A stretch of 64,000 nucleotides of DNA, from assembly GCA_012934845.2 (NCBI GenBank), contig WNNJ02001239.1, positions 62,001 through 126,000 on the forward strand, given 5' to 3'. Below the pieces are notes generated by a model that was not told where the DNA came from, did no database searches, and saw only the letters and a list, made by a program, of their open reading frames with translations. Position 1 is the stretch's first letter, and every line of letters begins with the position of its first letter. The stretch is from Pomphorhynchus laevis (taxonomy: Eukaryota; Acanthocephala; Palaeacanthocephala; Echinorhynchida; Pomphorhynchidae). Of the stretch, positions 33,521-43,394 are shown piece by piece. Position numbers and translations under genes: made by a program.

Positions 33521-33876
33521 ATACTTCGTTTCTTGGTTTCAGGTACAAGTCATCCAGTTGTTGTAGCGCGAGATTATATTCGTTAATCGTCGAAATGTAG
33601 CTGTAGACGCTAGGCGACTCGGTATTTATGAGTATATCGAGCCTATCGTTTTCGTTTAGGTCAATAAGTTTCGTCAGATACTTTTCAAAACGCCATTTTC
33701 AATGTGTCCATGAATTTTCTGATTCGGCGTGTTGATCGGCGTTGCAAATGTTTTAGGTTTGAATAGCTTGTCCATATCCTGCAAAGACCAGTATCATAGT
33801 TGAGTAAACTGTGGTAAGAGGAAAGTCGATTGCATTTACTCAACTATCTAGAAATACACAATCATAAGTTATCACA

Positions 33877-34510
33877 GTATGACAATGATATCTACCCCAA
33901 TTAGTTCCAACATTAGCGTTTGTAATATATCGTTCAAACACTTCTTTTATACTTTGAATAACACATATATCATGTGGTTGTTATAGTTCCAAGAATAGCA
34001 GCTGGGATGAGTTTGGTTTAATAAGACATTGAATGATTAGCCTTGACCTAGTGTGTCTTTTGGCTATGATGCGTGGTTCCTGTGAATATCCATTACAATT
34101 TCTTCAACTTACAAACAACTGTTTTTGCGGACACGATCTGATACTATTCAAACAACTGTTGGTTAAACTTGCTAATTCGTGGAGATTATTTTGCGAGGAA
34201 ATAAATACATGGAATTTCTGACATTATGAAATTACTGGCATTGGATGCTATAAACGATTAAAGGAAAAAGTTGGACAGTGGATGATTTTTCCTTCAAATC
34301 CTAATCCAATTTCCATGTATTTGATTTGATCCTTTTATTCTTCATAATTATGACGAATAATTATTAAAATGCTATGTATGGTATATAATAAATGAATTGC
34401 CTTGACAATTAAATGATAATTAAATACAAAAGTTTTTAAATAGTTGATAATTATCTATTATTAATAAAGAATTAGTGTAGCTAGATTAAAATAAAATAGA
34501 AAATTTTTTA
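33877..34510. other. AT-rich spacer, nothing recognised
   Basis: Between the Gypsy end repeat and the inverted repeat at 34511. No gene supported. Confidence 0.4.
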
Positions 34511-34602
34511 TTTGATATTTCGCTAACCTCTGATAGCATCTTCAAAAAATTTAATATTACAAATTATCTAAAGATGCTAACAGAGGTTAGCGAAATATCA
34601 AA
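34511..34602. repeat. Inverted repeat, 32-base arms, 28-base loop
   Basis: Arms 34511-34542 and 34571-34602 match at 31 of 32 positions (TTTGATATTTCGCTAACCTC...). Each arm contains a small inner hairpin, CTAAC-AGAG-GTTAG, followed by CGAAATATC. It may be the end of a foldback element or of inverted PLE-like insertions. Confidence 0.85.
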
Positions 34603-34782
34603 AAATTTTACTCCTTTATTTTGATCCAACTCCAGTAATTCTTTATAAATCCAAAAGTATTGGATATCATAAACAAAAACAAAAAATATGTGTATTCTAT
34701 AATCGTGATATTACTTAATTTTTTTACTATTCAGAGTATTTTTTATAATTACAAATGAAATTGTTTGTCAGAAAATGTGAAA

Positions 34783-37770
34783 TTAGTTAGTATACTTTTT
34801 CCGGAAGCACACCGAAATATTTCTGACTAAGGCGACGCTTGTTTTCCGTCGCAGCAAAAGTACTTTGTCTTGGTACGAACTATGGTATTTGTCGGCACTC
34901 TTGGACGCGATTTCACTGATCAAACTGCCTGTGACTTGTCTGGCACCACCAGTAGCTGTAAAGATGATCGGTAAAACGCGCATTTCTCCATTAATCTCAT
35001 GCGCTCTGCATATTTCAAAACTTTACGACTTTCGTGATACTCGAACGCACATTGTGGTGACTTATTACGATAATACGGAGCATATGTGTTAAATATAAAA
35101 ACGCCCACTAGGGAATGCTCCGCTTGACATCCGTGAAAGCCGATGAATTCAATGTCGAGATGAGCACAACGATGACACGTTTCGTGCAACTCAAATTCGA
35201 GAACATCCGAACAGGTTACAGCTCAGGCTCAATCCGTGCATTCAATCAAACCGGGCACAGAGCTGAAGCTAGAATATTTCTCACACAGTTGTGGCGAATA
35301 ATAATTGTACCTTGATGTCTACAAAAAAAGTGAATGTGCGAATGACGTCTCCTCTCCGCATACACATTTTGAAGCTGCCAGCCAAATCAAGCAGATACAG
35401 CGACTCTGAATTCTTAGGCGTTTAGACAGAAATTCTATTCCCGAGATAATCATACATTAAGCCATGATGACGCTCCTTTGAATGATACATAATTATGAGC
35501 ACACACCTCATCATCAGACAACATTGGCATAATGCGTTCCATCTCTAATTTTTCTAATTCACTCTTCGAAGACCGAATTTGTGTTATAACTAATTCTTGT
35601 GTAGTCTGCAAACCATGAAAAGACTCAAACGAATCAAGACAGAGCGACAGCTTTAAGGAATGTCTGTACGATCTTTCAGCTTCTAGCTCAACGTTACCTA
35701 ACCCCAAACCACCCATTGAAATAAAACGTGCTAGTAATGGGTGTTGCGTCTCTGTGAGTTGATCCACACCAATAAGTTTGTGCACGAACCTTGACAAGCT
35801 CGTCTTAACAGAATGATGGAACCAAGCAGATTCGATCGGACATGTGCGAGTAATATGAGTCAATGAATGTCTAAGCGACATGATATAAGTTATACAAGTA
35901 ATCTGTGAATTCACCTCTGCTACTTCAGACAGACTATCAAGACATTTTATCCAGTGTTCAAATTTTTTGTGACTCCTTCCTTAACACACCGATCTGTACC
36001 TACAAAAGATCCTAATAAGGGAATTCCGTCATTAAGAATTTGAACACCCAGTTCATTTAGCTCATTTTCCATATCTGATGTCATAGCTCTTTTGCTTTAT
36101 AATTTACATTTTGTAGGGATCACATAAAATCCGTATTTGGGACCGAGTTTTAATAATGTTTTAAGAAATGTGAGTGCTCCATTCCTTGTTCCAACGAATG
36201 TCACATCATGAGCATACCAGCGCTGAAAAGAATTTGGAATCTGATCATGCGTTCTCCGTGTGTGAGAGATCGTGGACGCTGCAACGGAAACGATGGCAAG
36301 GGGATCACCCGTGGTGATGCATTCCTTTGACAGCATTATCTCATTGCACACAGATAATAATGGATCATCTCAGTAAATGTTTTGAGGACACAATCAAGTG
36401 TCGGACAAACATGATACATCGACAATAACGCCAATTTATCATTGATTCTATTAAATGCATTGTCAGCATCAATTGTTAAGACACATGCATTCGGGATTTA
36501 TCAAATTATCTTCTCACTCTGTGGACAGCATAATCTAGGCCAGCTTTCTGCCCGCGCACAACTGAACATTTTAAGCTATCGTCTGAATAAATCTAGATAC
36601 GTGTTGAAGTATCGCCTTTCCGATTATGCGACGATAAACTTCCCCGATTCCTATGGGTCAAATACTTAGCTGCTTATCGAGCGCTGTTAAGCGTGAAGCA
36701 CGTAACTCAGCGAGGCATTTCGGCGATAAGTATTGGCCCCCAATTCTTCGGGCCAAAGACGCTATGCACTCAGCTAGTTCACGCGATTCTCTGCCAAACT
36801 GAGTGAATGCTGCTCGCCAAGATTAAGTGTCCATACGTGAAGGTCCAGCGGACCCGAAGGTTCGTTTGGCAGCTTCTACAATACGGCTAGCATCGATAGC
36901 CTCAAGAATCGTTGGATGAAATTGAAGATCACCCTGGAGCATAGTGTCTGGAATCATTGAAATGCTTTGGAAAGCTGCATCTAGATGTTTATCAAGAAGA
37001 ACATCGCGGACTCGTATACCTTCCGTAATCTGCTCAAGGCCAAGAGCCCCACACGAGCGATGATCCAAATCAAGGAGTGGCATTGTTCTAGAAATTTTTC
37101 CTTGTGACATCAAGTTGATAAATTATGATAGCGATGGTCTATTCGATTTAAATGTTTTCATGGAGAGATTCGATTTAAGCGACCTAGCCTCGGCAAGCCG
37201 TTCCTTCAAGTATCCCCGCTTCCATAATTCAAGTCAACTTGATAGAACCTCTCGTAATACGGAAATCTTCTGGTAAGGAGGATGCTGTATAACACATTGA
37301 CAAAGTACTGTAACTGACATTAACACCTGACAATCATTGCTTTCAACTGTTCCAGAGTTATAAAAGAGCCCGGTTAAATGGCTCAAAACCTTTTCACCGC
37401 ATTACATCGCGGTTAATGGCCTGATAGAAACCTATGGCCTCATAGAAAGCTGATACCAGTGTTGGCTCCTCGAGTGTTGTTGAACGTTTAATAGGCGTGT
37501 TCATCGTTTGAGTTCTCCTGGAACTTGACAAATCTGTAACATTATGCGTCGACAAAGGGTGTTTAATTCCAGCTGCACTCTCTAATAGACTTGTGACCGA
37601 TATCCCATCGGTAATGATTTGGTGAACTCTGTTTGAACAGTGGGGAGCAACGCAATTTGAGCACGCCTGGTTTGCTTTTCGACATCGACACCACTTTAAT
37701 ACTGCTGTCTGACCATTACAGGAGCAGCATTTGATTACGTTTGAAGGTAGTTCACGTGGCATTTGTGGTT
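34783..37770 (-). mobile_element. Cys-rich R2-like LINE, copy C, spanning most of the element
   Basis: This is the most complete copy of the family, read on the minus strand. 37394-37762 encodes MPRELPSNVIKCCSCNGQ and CRCRKANQACSNCVAPHC, the N-terminal Cys-rich module. 36823-37113 has CGALGLEQITEGIRVRDVLL and QFHPTILEAIDASRIVEAA. 36097-36351 has the RT core with a catalytic box read as RWYAHDVTFVG (YADD changed to YAHD). 35450-35914 is the RT C-terminal part (ARFISMGGLGLGNVELEAER, VSFKGASSWL). 34783-35189 holds the nuclease region (AHLDIEFIGFHG, FEYHESRK). It is broken into at least five frames and has a changed catalytic residue, so it is inactive. Confidence 0.85.
37394..37762 (-). CDS. N-terminal Cys-rich segment of LINE copy C
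   Basis: A 122-codon frame starting MPRELPSNV. Residues 12-45 contain eight or nine cysteines in the order CC.C, C.C, C..C and C, ending NR, resembling the CXC (tesmin/TSO1) zinc-binding module. The rest is Ser/Thr-rich without a known fold. In R2-class elements the N-terminal region recognises target DNA; by analogy this module may bind DNA or RNA, but that is inference. The same module stands at 6690-6830 in copy A, which shows that it belongs to the element. Confidence 0.6.
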   Translation of the reverse strand: MPRELPSNVIKCCSCNGQTAVLKWCRCRKANQACSNCVAPHCSNRVHQIITDGISVTSLLESAAGIKHPLSTHNVTDLSSSRRTQTMNTPIKRSTTLEEPTLVSAFYEAIGFYQAINRDVMR

Positions 37771-37802
37771 TGTGTTATTATATGTTCTATCTTTAAAAAA
37801 GA

Positions 37803-37995
37803 AAGCTAGACGATCTGAAAGCTGGACGATCTGAAAGCTAGACGATATGAAAGCTGGACGATCTGAAAGCTGGACGATCTGAAAGCTGAACGATATGAAA
37901 GCTGGACAATCTGAAAGCTGGACAATCTGAAATCTGGACGATCTGAATGCTGGACGATCTGAAAGATTGACGATTTGAAAGCTGGACGATTGTAA
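37803..37995. repeat. Minisatellite, 16-base unit, about 12 copies
   Basis: GAAAGCTGGACGATCT and close variants (GCTAGACGAT, GCTGAACGAT, GCTGGACAAT) repeat head to tail. It lies between LINE copy C and its 437-base duplicate. The 74-codon minus-strand frame over it is just the translated repeat (FRSSSFQIVQLSY) and is not called as a gene. Confidence 0.95.
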
Positions 37996-38311
37996 GTATT
38001 TATAAGAATCAATAAAACGTTTTCAACCATTAAAAATAAATTTAATTTTGTTTAAAATTAATTAAATTCTTTATTTAAAAAATAAGATTAATATTAAATT
38101 AAAAGGATAAAAATGAATTAGATAACAATATTTTTATTTATATTTTAATAAATTTATATAATTAGATAATATTTTTTATTATTATTTCTTTTATCAAGCA
38201 CAGAAAATATTTTACTGCGGAACAGAGTTTTCGTGTTTATTTTTATTTTGAAAATTGCCGACTAGTACATTCTCCGTTAAAAAAATCAAGTCGAAACTAG
38301 TTAAAAAAATC
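37996..38311. other. AT-rich spacer
   Basis: Very AT-rich sequence between the minisatellite and the duplicated LINE segment; nothing recognised. Confidence 0.5.
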
Positions 38312-38748
38312 AAGGTTCGTTTGGCAGCTTCTACAATACGGCTAGCATCGATAGCCTCAAGAATCGTTGGATGAAATTGAAGATCACCCTGGAGCATAGT
38401 GTCTGGAATCATTGAAATGCTTTGGAAAGCTGCATCTAGATGTTTATCAAGAAGAACATCGCGGACTCGTCTACCTTCCGTAATCTGCTCAAGGCCAAGA
38501 GCCCCACACGAGCGATGATCCAAATCAAGGAGTGGCATTGCTCTAGAAATTTTTCCTTGTGACATCAAGTTGATAAATTATGATAGCCATGGTCTATTCG
38601 ATTTAAATGTTTTCACGGAGAGATCCGATTTAAGCGACCTAGCTTCGGCAAGCCGTTCCTTCAAGTTTCCCCGCTTCCATAATTCAAGTCGACTTGATAG
38701 AACCTCTCGTAATACGGAAATCTTCTGGTAAGGAGGATGCTGTATAAC
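38312..38748 (-). repeat. 437-base duplicate of LINE copy C
   Basis: Bases 38312-38748 match 36857-37293 over exactly 437 bases with only about eight differences. They encode the same block (CGALGLEQITEGRRVRDVLL). The right edge coincides with the first base of PLE copy 2. Its high identity shows that the duplication is more recent than the decay of copy C. Confidence 0.92.
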
Positions 38749-38769
38749 TGGAAAAATACGTAAGTACTA

Positions 38770-39176
38770 ATGATTTCAATTTTAGATCTTTTAAATGTAA
38801 CAGAAAAAATTTTATAGTTTGTGATGTTATAAATAATAATTGTATCGTAAGTAATACGACAAACAAATGTTTTTCATTAAATATTAATAATAATTGTAAC
38901 TGCAATACCGCAGGTGTAGTGTATCTAATACAATGCACATGTGGATTGCAATATATAGGAAAAACATATCAAATGTTAAAAACTAGGTTTAGGCAACACA
39001 TATATAATATACAGCATAATAGTCAAACTATATTTCATAAACATATGAGATTAATAGGACATGATATTAAAAACTGTAAATTATTTATTTTAGAACATAT
39101 TATCGAAGAAAACATTTCAATATTAAATCAAAAACTATTAGAAAAAGAAGATTTTTAGATTAAAACGCTTAATTCC
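38770..39176 (+). CDS. GIY-YIG endonuclease domain of PLE copy 2a
   Basis: The frame is open from about 38770. It contains KCNRKNFIVC, NCNCNTAGVVYLIQCTCG (GIY equivalent VYLI), LQYIGKT (YIG), LKTRFRQHIYN (catalytic Arg, His) and FHKHMRLIGHD (second His), so the zinc-binding Cys/Cys/His/His set common to PLE nucleases is present. It then runs IISILNQ-like residues to KEDF and a stop, after which IKTLNSMYPLGLND continues in the same frame. That tail is the usual end of this nuclease type. The domain nicks target DNA for target-primed reverse transcription. Confidence 0.85.
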
Positions 39177-40811
39177 ATGTACCCATTAGGATTGAATGAC
39201 GTGGTACAAGGAATTGGCAGAAGTAGTATAATACATAATAAACAACTATATTATAATAATCCGGTTAAACGCAAACCAAGAAGTCATGGTGATAAAAGGA
39301 ATAGGAAAAATAGAGTTAAAAATATTAAAAAAGATATGTATATAAATGAACAATTAGAAATATTAAAACAACTTTTAAGTGATAATAAGCTAAAAGATCT
39401 TTATGTAAATATAAGAAGTTTTTCTAAAGATATCATATGTTCAATAAATCAAAAAATTAACGATTATGATAGGCTAAGTTGTATAATAGACAGTTATTGT
39501 AATACAAAATACTATAATCGTACAATAAATGTAAATAATAACAATAGAAAATATACATTAACCATAAACTTCATTAATAAATGTATAGATAACATAAATA
39601 TAGCCGGACTTTTAAATAATTCTAAAAGTAAAGAAATAATAGGGTCAGATTTAAGTAAATATATTCCTAAAATAAGGTATAAACTCCTACCACCATTAGG
39701 ACGAAAAATTTGTAATTATAATAAAGAATTAAAATCAATATGTAACGATAATATTAGAAACATAATGGAAACAGAATGTAATTGTAAAAGTCTTAGTTTT
39801 GATAAAATAAATGAACATATATGTACCCATAATCTAGAATTAATTGAAAATTGTGAATTAAGAAAGCTGCTATCAAAAGGGTAATAATATAAATTAAATA
39901 ATAACAACGACAAAAATAAAATTTACAATTCGTTATATAATAACTTAAATGATTACTTTAGTAAGCTGATTAATAGTGAAAGCTCGAATATATCTAAGAT
40001 AAAAATTTGGAAAGATTATATATTTGATAAAATTAAAAATAAAATGAAAATAACAAACAATTATAAAAGGAAAGATAAAATTAATAAAGATATGTATAAA
40101 GAACTTACTAAATTAAAGGATAACTATATAATAACAACTATTGATAAAGCTAGTAATAACTTTGTCTTCATATGCAAAAAGCTTTATTATGATATACTAA
40201 TGAAAGAGGTTAATTCTAATGATTTAAATGTAAATCCAACATATGAACGCAGTGAGTTGAGTTTAGAAACAATTATTACAAGTCACTGCTCTATAATGGA
40301 TAAAAAGGGTATAAAGGTTGAATTAGATAATAAAACTATACCTATATTATATTGGAATCCAAAATTACATAAAAATCCAATAAAACCTAGGTTCATATGT
40401 AGTGCGTTTAAATGTACATTAAAACCACTTTCTGTCTATATGAATAAAATACTTAAAGTAATTAAAGCACATTTTAAAAAATATTGCAAGGTAATCGAAA
40501 TTAATACTGGTATAAAACACTATTTCAGTATTAATTCTACAAAAGAATTTTTAGAACAGACAAAAGGAATAAATTTTCAAAATATAAATACATACGATTT
40601 TAGTACGCTTTGTACAAATCTAGATTTAGTAGATATTAAAGAAGCGTTAGTAAAATTAATTAACCTTATATTCGGAAAAAGATATACATATATATGTTAT
40701 AATAATTATAACGCCTATCTAACAAAAATTAAACCATCAAATAAATATAAATATATGGATAAAATTGAATTAATAGAATCCTTAAATATTTTGATAAATC
40801 AAAATTATTAA
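39177..40811 (+). CDS. CxC linker and RT N-terminal part of PLE copy 2a
   Basis: 39177-39884 reads YPLGLNDVVQGIGRSS, a Lys/Asn-rich linker, KYIPKIRYKLLPPLGRKIC and METECNCKSLSFDKINEHIC (CxC motif). 40044-40811 continues with YIITTIDKASNNFVFICKKL, ILYWNPKLHKNPIKPRF and INTYDFSTLCTNLDLVDIKE (RT motif A). The frame is broken between the two parts. Codon use is extremely AT-rich, like the host background, as expected of a long-resident family. Confidence 0.85.
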
Positions 40812-41222
40812 AAAGTAGGGACATCTATATTTAGACAAGTAAAAGGTGTTCCAATGGGTGGTAATAGTAGCCCAATTATAGCTGACTTGTTTTTAAGCTT
40901 TATAGAATACGAATTTGTTCATAACTGTGTAAAAACTAAATCTAAACAATATAAATATATGAAATATATGTTTCGATACATTGATGATATATGTGTATTT
41001 AATTCTAATAATTTTTATTCAATTAGTGAGCACATTTATCCAGAAAGCCTTATTCTTAACAAAACCAATATTAATGATAAAGAAGGTGTATATCTAGATA
41101 TGAACATTAAATTAACATTAACTAAAACTACTATTAATTTATATCGTAAAGATGACATATTTAAATTTACAAGAAACATATTTTTGCATGAGCAAACAGT
41201 AGTTCCTCCTGATGACCTCTAA
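40812..41222 (+). CDS. RT C-terminal part of PLE copy 2a
   Basis: After a stop at the end of the previous frame, the sequence continues in frame with VGTSIFRQVKGVPMGGNSSP (motif B), then MFRYIDDICVFNSNNF (motif C, YIDD) and LDMNIKLTLTKTTINLYRKD. It departs from the family at HE(Q) near 41195, where the 3' pseudo-LTR-like sequence starts. Confidence 0.85.
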   Translation, partial: KVGTSIFRQVKGVPMGGNSSPIIADLFLSFIEYEFVHNCVKTKSKQYKYMKYMFRYIDDICVFNSNNFYSISEHIYPESLILNKTNINDKEGVYLDMNIKLTLTKTTINLYRKDDIFKFTRNIFLHEQTVVPPDDL

Positions 41223-41440
41223 GTTCCTCCTGATAGGATATATAGTATATAGGATACTATATAATGAATTTAATCAGAGGAAATACGTCCTTAGCACGTA
41301 TTTGGCCCAGCTGCTATGTTGTGTAGAGGAGTTAGGGTCCGAAACCTGATAGCATAGCAGTTCCTCCTGATGACCTCTAATTCTTATTCTGGTACAACGT
41401 ATGTTATTTATTAGTCAATTCATAAAATATATTTATAAAT
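41204..41440 (+). repeat. PLE pseudo-LTR-like segment between tandem copies
   Basis: It shares AGTTCCTCCTGATGACCTCT, GTATTTGGCCC, GCTGCTATGTTG and GGAGTTAGG-GTCCGAAACC with the 3' ends at 41870-42238 and 56203-56566. Here it lies between a truncated upstream copy and a 5'-truncated downstream copy, the arrangement expected for tandem PLE insertion. It has strong folding potential: CTGCTATG pairs with CATAGCAG, and GGNCCC with GGGNCC. Confidence 0.75.
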
Positions 41441-42238
41441 ATTTTTTCAATTAGTGAACAAATTTATCCAGAAAGCCTTATTCTTAACAAAACCAATATT
41501 AATGATAAAGAAGGTGTATATCTAGATATGAACATTAAATTAACATCAATTAAAACTACTTTTAATTTATATCGTAAAGATGACATATTTCAATTTACAA
41601 GAAACATATTTTTGCATGAACATTCATGCATACCATATAATATAAAATATAATACATTAAATAATGAAATTTTAAGAATTGCAACAATATGTAATGATAT
41701 TGGCTTTCTTCAAAATCATTTAAATAATTTAATAGATACATATTTTAAACTAGGTTACTATAAAAATAACATCAAGCAGAAAATAGTAAAATATATAAAT
41801 CAACACAATAATATAAAGAATAAATTTAAACTCTTAAGTGGCAAATTTTTATGGATGGATAATAAATAATATACTTTGCATTAGAATAAGATACTAGATA
41901 GTTATTTCAGAGGAAATACATCATTAGCATGTATTTGGCCCCGCTGCTATGTTGGGTAAAGGAGTTAGGGGCCGAAACCTGATAGCATAGCAGTTCCTCC
42001 TGATGACCTCTAATTCTTATTCTGATACAACGTCTGTTATTTATTAGTCAATTCATAAAAATGACGTTTATTTTAAATTTTATTTTTTATTTTTTTTTAA
42101 CTTGATTTAAAATTATAGAAAATCTAAAAACAATTATTAATTTTATTATTTAATTATTAAATTTTGATTTAGCATTATTATGTTTTGTTTATTTTATAAT
42201 TATATAACAATACGTAGACTCAGTTAGCTGATTTAATC
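41441..42238 (+). mobile_element. PLE copy 2b, 5'-truncated tandem copy
   Basis: It starts inside the RT (TCAATTAGTGA, equivalent to 41020 in copy 2a) and runs through the RT C-terminus (41528-41869; LDMNIKLTSIKTTFNLYRKD, KQKIVKYINQHNNIKNKFKL, WMDNK stop) into the full 3' end. That end stops at GCTGATTTAATC (42238), the same last bases as PLE copy 3. It abuts the ubiquilin pseudogene. Confidence 0.85.
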
Positions 42239-42965
42239 AATAAAAAGTTATCCATATTTAGGTTAAAACTGGATGCCCGCAACATGTCGATTAATATACG
42301 AGGATTTTCAGCAGCGACTACTAATAATTGTCGAGGGTTCATCGTCGAATACCGATTAGTGTTTTCGCTTGATGTAGATTGCAAAAGCGACTCTAAACTG
42401 TTTGTAACAGATAGTTAAGATCTAGACGAATCGACTAAATTAAATGGCAAAAGATTTAAAATGGATGCAGATCGATTATTTTGAAATGTAGTATTCTGAG
42501 ATGCCCCGGGCTAGGCAGGGGGTTTGACTTGACTGGTGTTAGCTGTCCTCGATGAGCTAGAATTAGTATTCAGAGGATTATCGCCAAACTGCTCATGTGC
42601 CGCATTAAGCATTGGTTCTTGAAAATCGCGATAAATTCTCTGAAGAGCATTAAATCCGCTCGGTGAACTCTCAAGGTTAATCAGGGCTCTATCATGGTTT
42701 CTCGTAATTTCCTGTATAGTTGTAGGATTACGAATCATTTCTATTGTTTGACGCATAAAATCCAAATTGTTAAAGAATTGTGAAACCTCATGGTTCTACT
42801 CAATCACTCTTTGCATTTGTGGATTATTAAGCATAATTGAACTAAGCAATGCAGGATTACTCATAAGTCCTTGAGCCATATGATTACTTAGAAGATTTTG
42901 AATTGTATGTGGATCAATCTGAATAGTGCCAAATTTATTGTTATATTTGGGTAGCTGTTACTAGC
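42239..42965 (-). pseudogene. UBQLN-like: Ubiquilin retro-pseudogene fragment
   Basis: Minus-strand reading gives IQNLLSNHMAQGLMSNPALL, IMLNNPQMQRVIE, a stop, [40 protein letters not shown] and [20 protein letters not shown]. This is the STI1-repeat region of ubiquilin, the shuttle factor that carries ubiquitinated clients to the proteasome. A second, weaker block (NPRQLLVVAAENPRILIDML) follows. There are at least two in-frame stops and one frame change, no intron is visible, and the N-terminal UBL and C-terminal UBA domains are missing. It is therefore a processed or partial dead copy of a host gene. One end coincides with the 3' end of PLE copy 2b. Confidence 0.88.
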
Positions 42966-43013
42966 ACCATCATTAGCAAAACGTTCAATTTAATCAAGTA
43001 TTTATTTGTATTT

Positions 43014-43394
43014 CTATTTTAGATATACGAAAACAGTTGAATTTGCTGTTTGGTTAGTTACTAATTTACAAATTGAGACATATGTCTCGATTTTTTCTCG
43101 ATTCTTCTTGTCCATATGAAAAAGAATAAGAGAAAGATCACGTACAACAGAATTCGAATAAAACTGATTAGCATCAGGGTCATCTACAGAATAGAAGCGT
43201 TTGGTGTGCATTATTATTTTAATTTTGTTAACAGTTCTCAACGACCCCCAAGACTGCGAAATTAACGGTAGAAATAAGATTAAATCAAGGGAATAGTCAC
43301 GAAAGGTAACTACGGAGATGCTTATAAAGATAGAATTCTCCAATTCTATTCTCCAATCGCTAAATAAACAAGCAGTCATCGAAATATAGAACAT
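43014..43394 (-). mobile_element. LINE-P scrap in a 126-codon frame
   Basis: Residues about 25-83 read ISISVVTFRDYSLDL, TVNKIKIIMHTKRFY and SVDDPDANQFYS, the equivalent of RISIPFVISSLRSLGL, IVNRVEVLLYTKRFYYEDDP and DARQFYP in the LINE-P RT at 58.1-59.4 kb. The rest of the frame is not related. It is a short, old insertion; the open frame is chance. Confidence 0.7.

Larger units (their letters stand above)
30016..33876 (-). mobile_element. Ty3/Gypsy-type LTR retrotransposon fossil
   Basis: A fossil element of about 3.86 kb in minus orientation with parts in the usual order: gag-like (33242-33520), a Cys-rich stretch (near 33060-33140), aspartic protease (32410-32883), reverse transcriptase (about 31860-32400), and RNase H plus integrase (30320-31498). 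Matching 67-base repeats stand at its two ends, 30016-30082 and 33810-33876. Both begin TGTGGTAA and end in TTAT(T/C)ACA, and they differ at four positions, which suggests a fairly old insertion. The order protease-RT-RNase H-integrase places it with Ty3/Gypsy rather than Copia. The element is broken in several places, perhaps half a dozen. No envelope-like part is visible. Confidence 0.88.
38749..41203 (+). mobile_element. PLE copy 2a, permuted (Naiad-type) order GIY-YIG, CxC, RT
   Basis: The coding order is nuclease first (38770-39176), then a linker with the CxC motif ECNCKSLSF near 39770, then the RT (40044-41195). The upstream part reads RSFKCNRKNFIVCDV and NNNCNCNTAGVVYLIQC, a Cys-rich lead-in and GIY core. 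In canonical PLEs the nuclease follows the RT. This permuted order with a CxC linker is the published description of the Naiad clade. About four stops or frame changes interrupt it, and it is truncated near 41195, where PLE 3'-end sequence begins at once. Confidence 0.88.

Noticed and set aside
37803-37995. Regular short repeats resembling a CRISPR array
   Set aside because: The 16-base units are directly adjacent with no spacers, and the setting is eukaryotic; it is a minisatellite.
39150-39180. In-frame stop in the PLE nuclease read as selenocysteine, as reported for some Naiads
   Set aside because: The codon is TAG, not TGA, and no SECIS-like hairpin is visible; the simpler view is decay.
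41870-42238. Hammerhead ribozyme in the PLE 3' region (CTGATGA and GAAAC both present)
   Set aside because: The boxes are in the wrong order for a single hammerhead, and the pairing seen is CTGCTATG/CATAGCAG instead.
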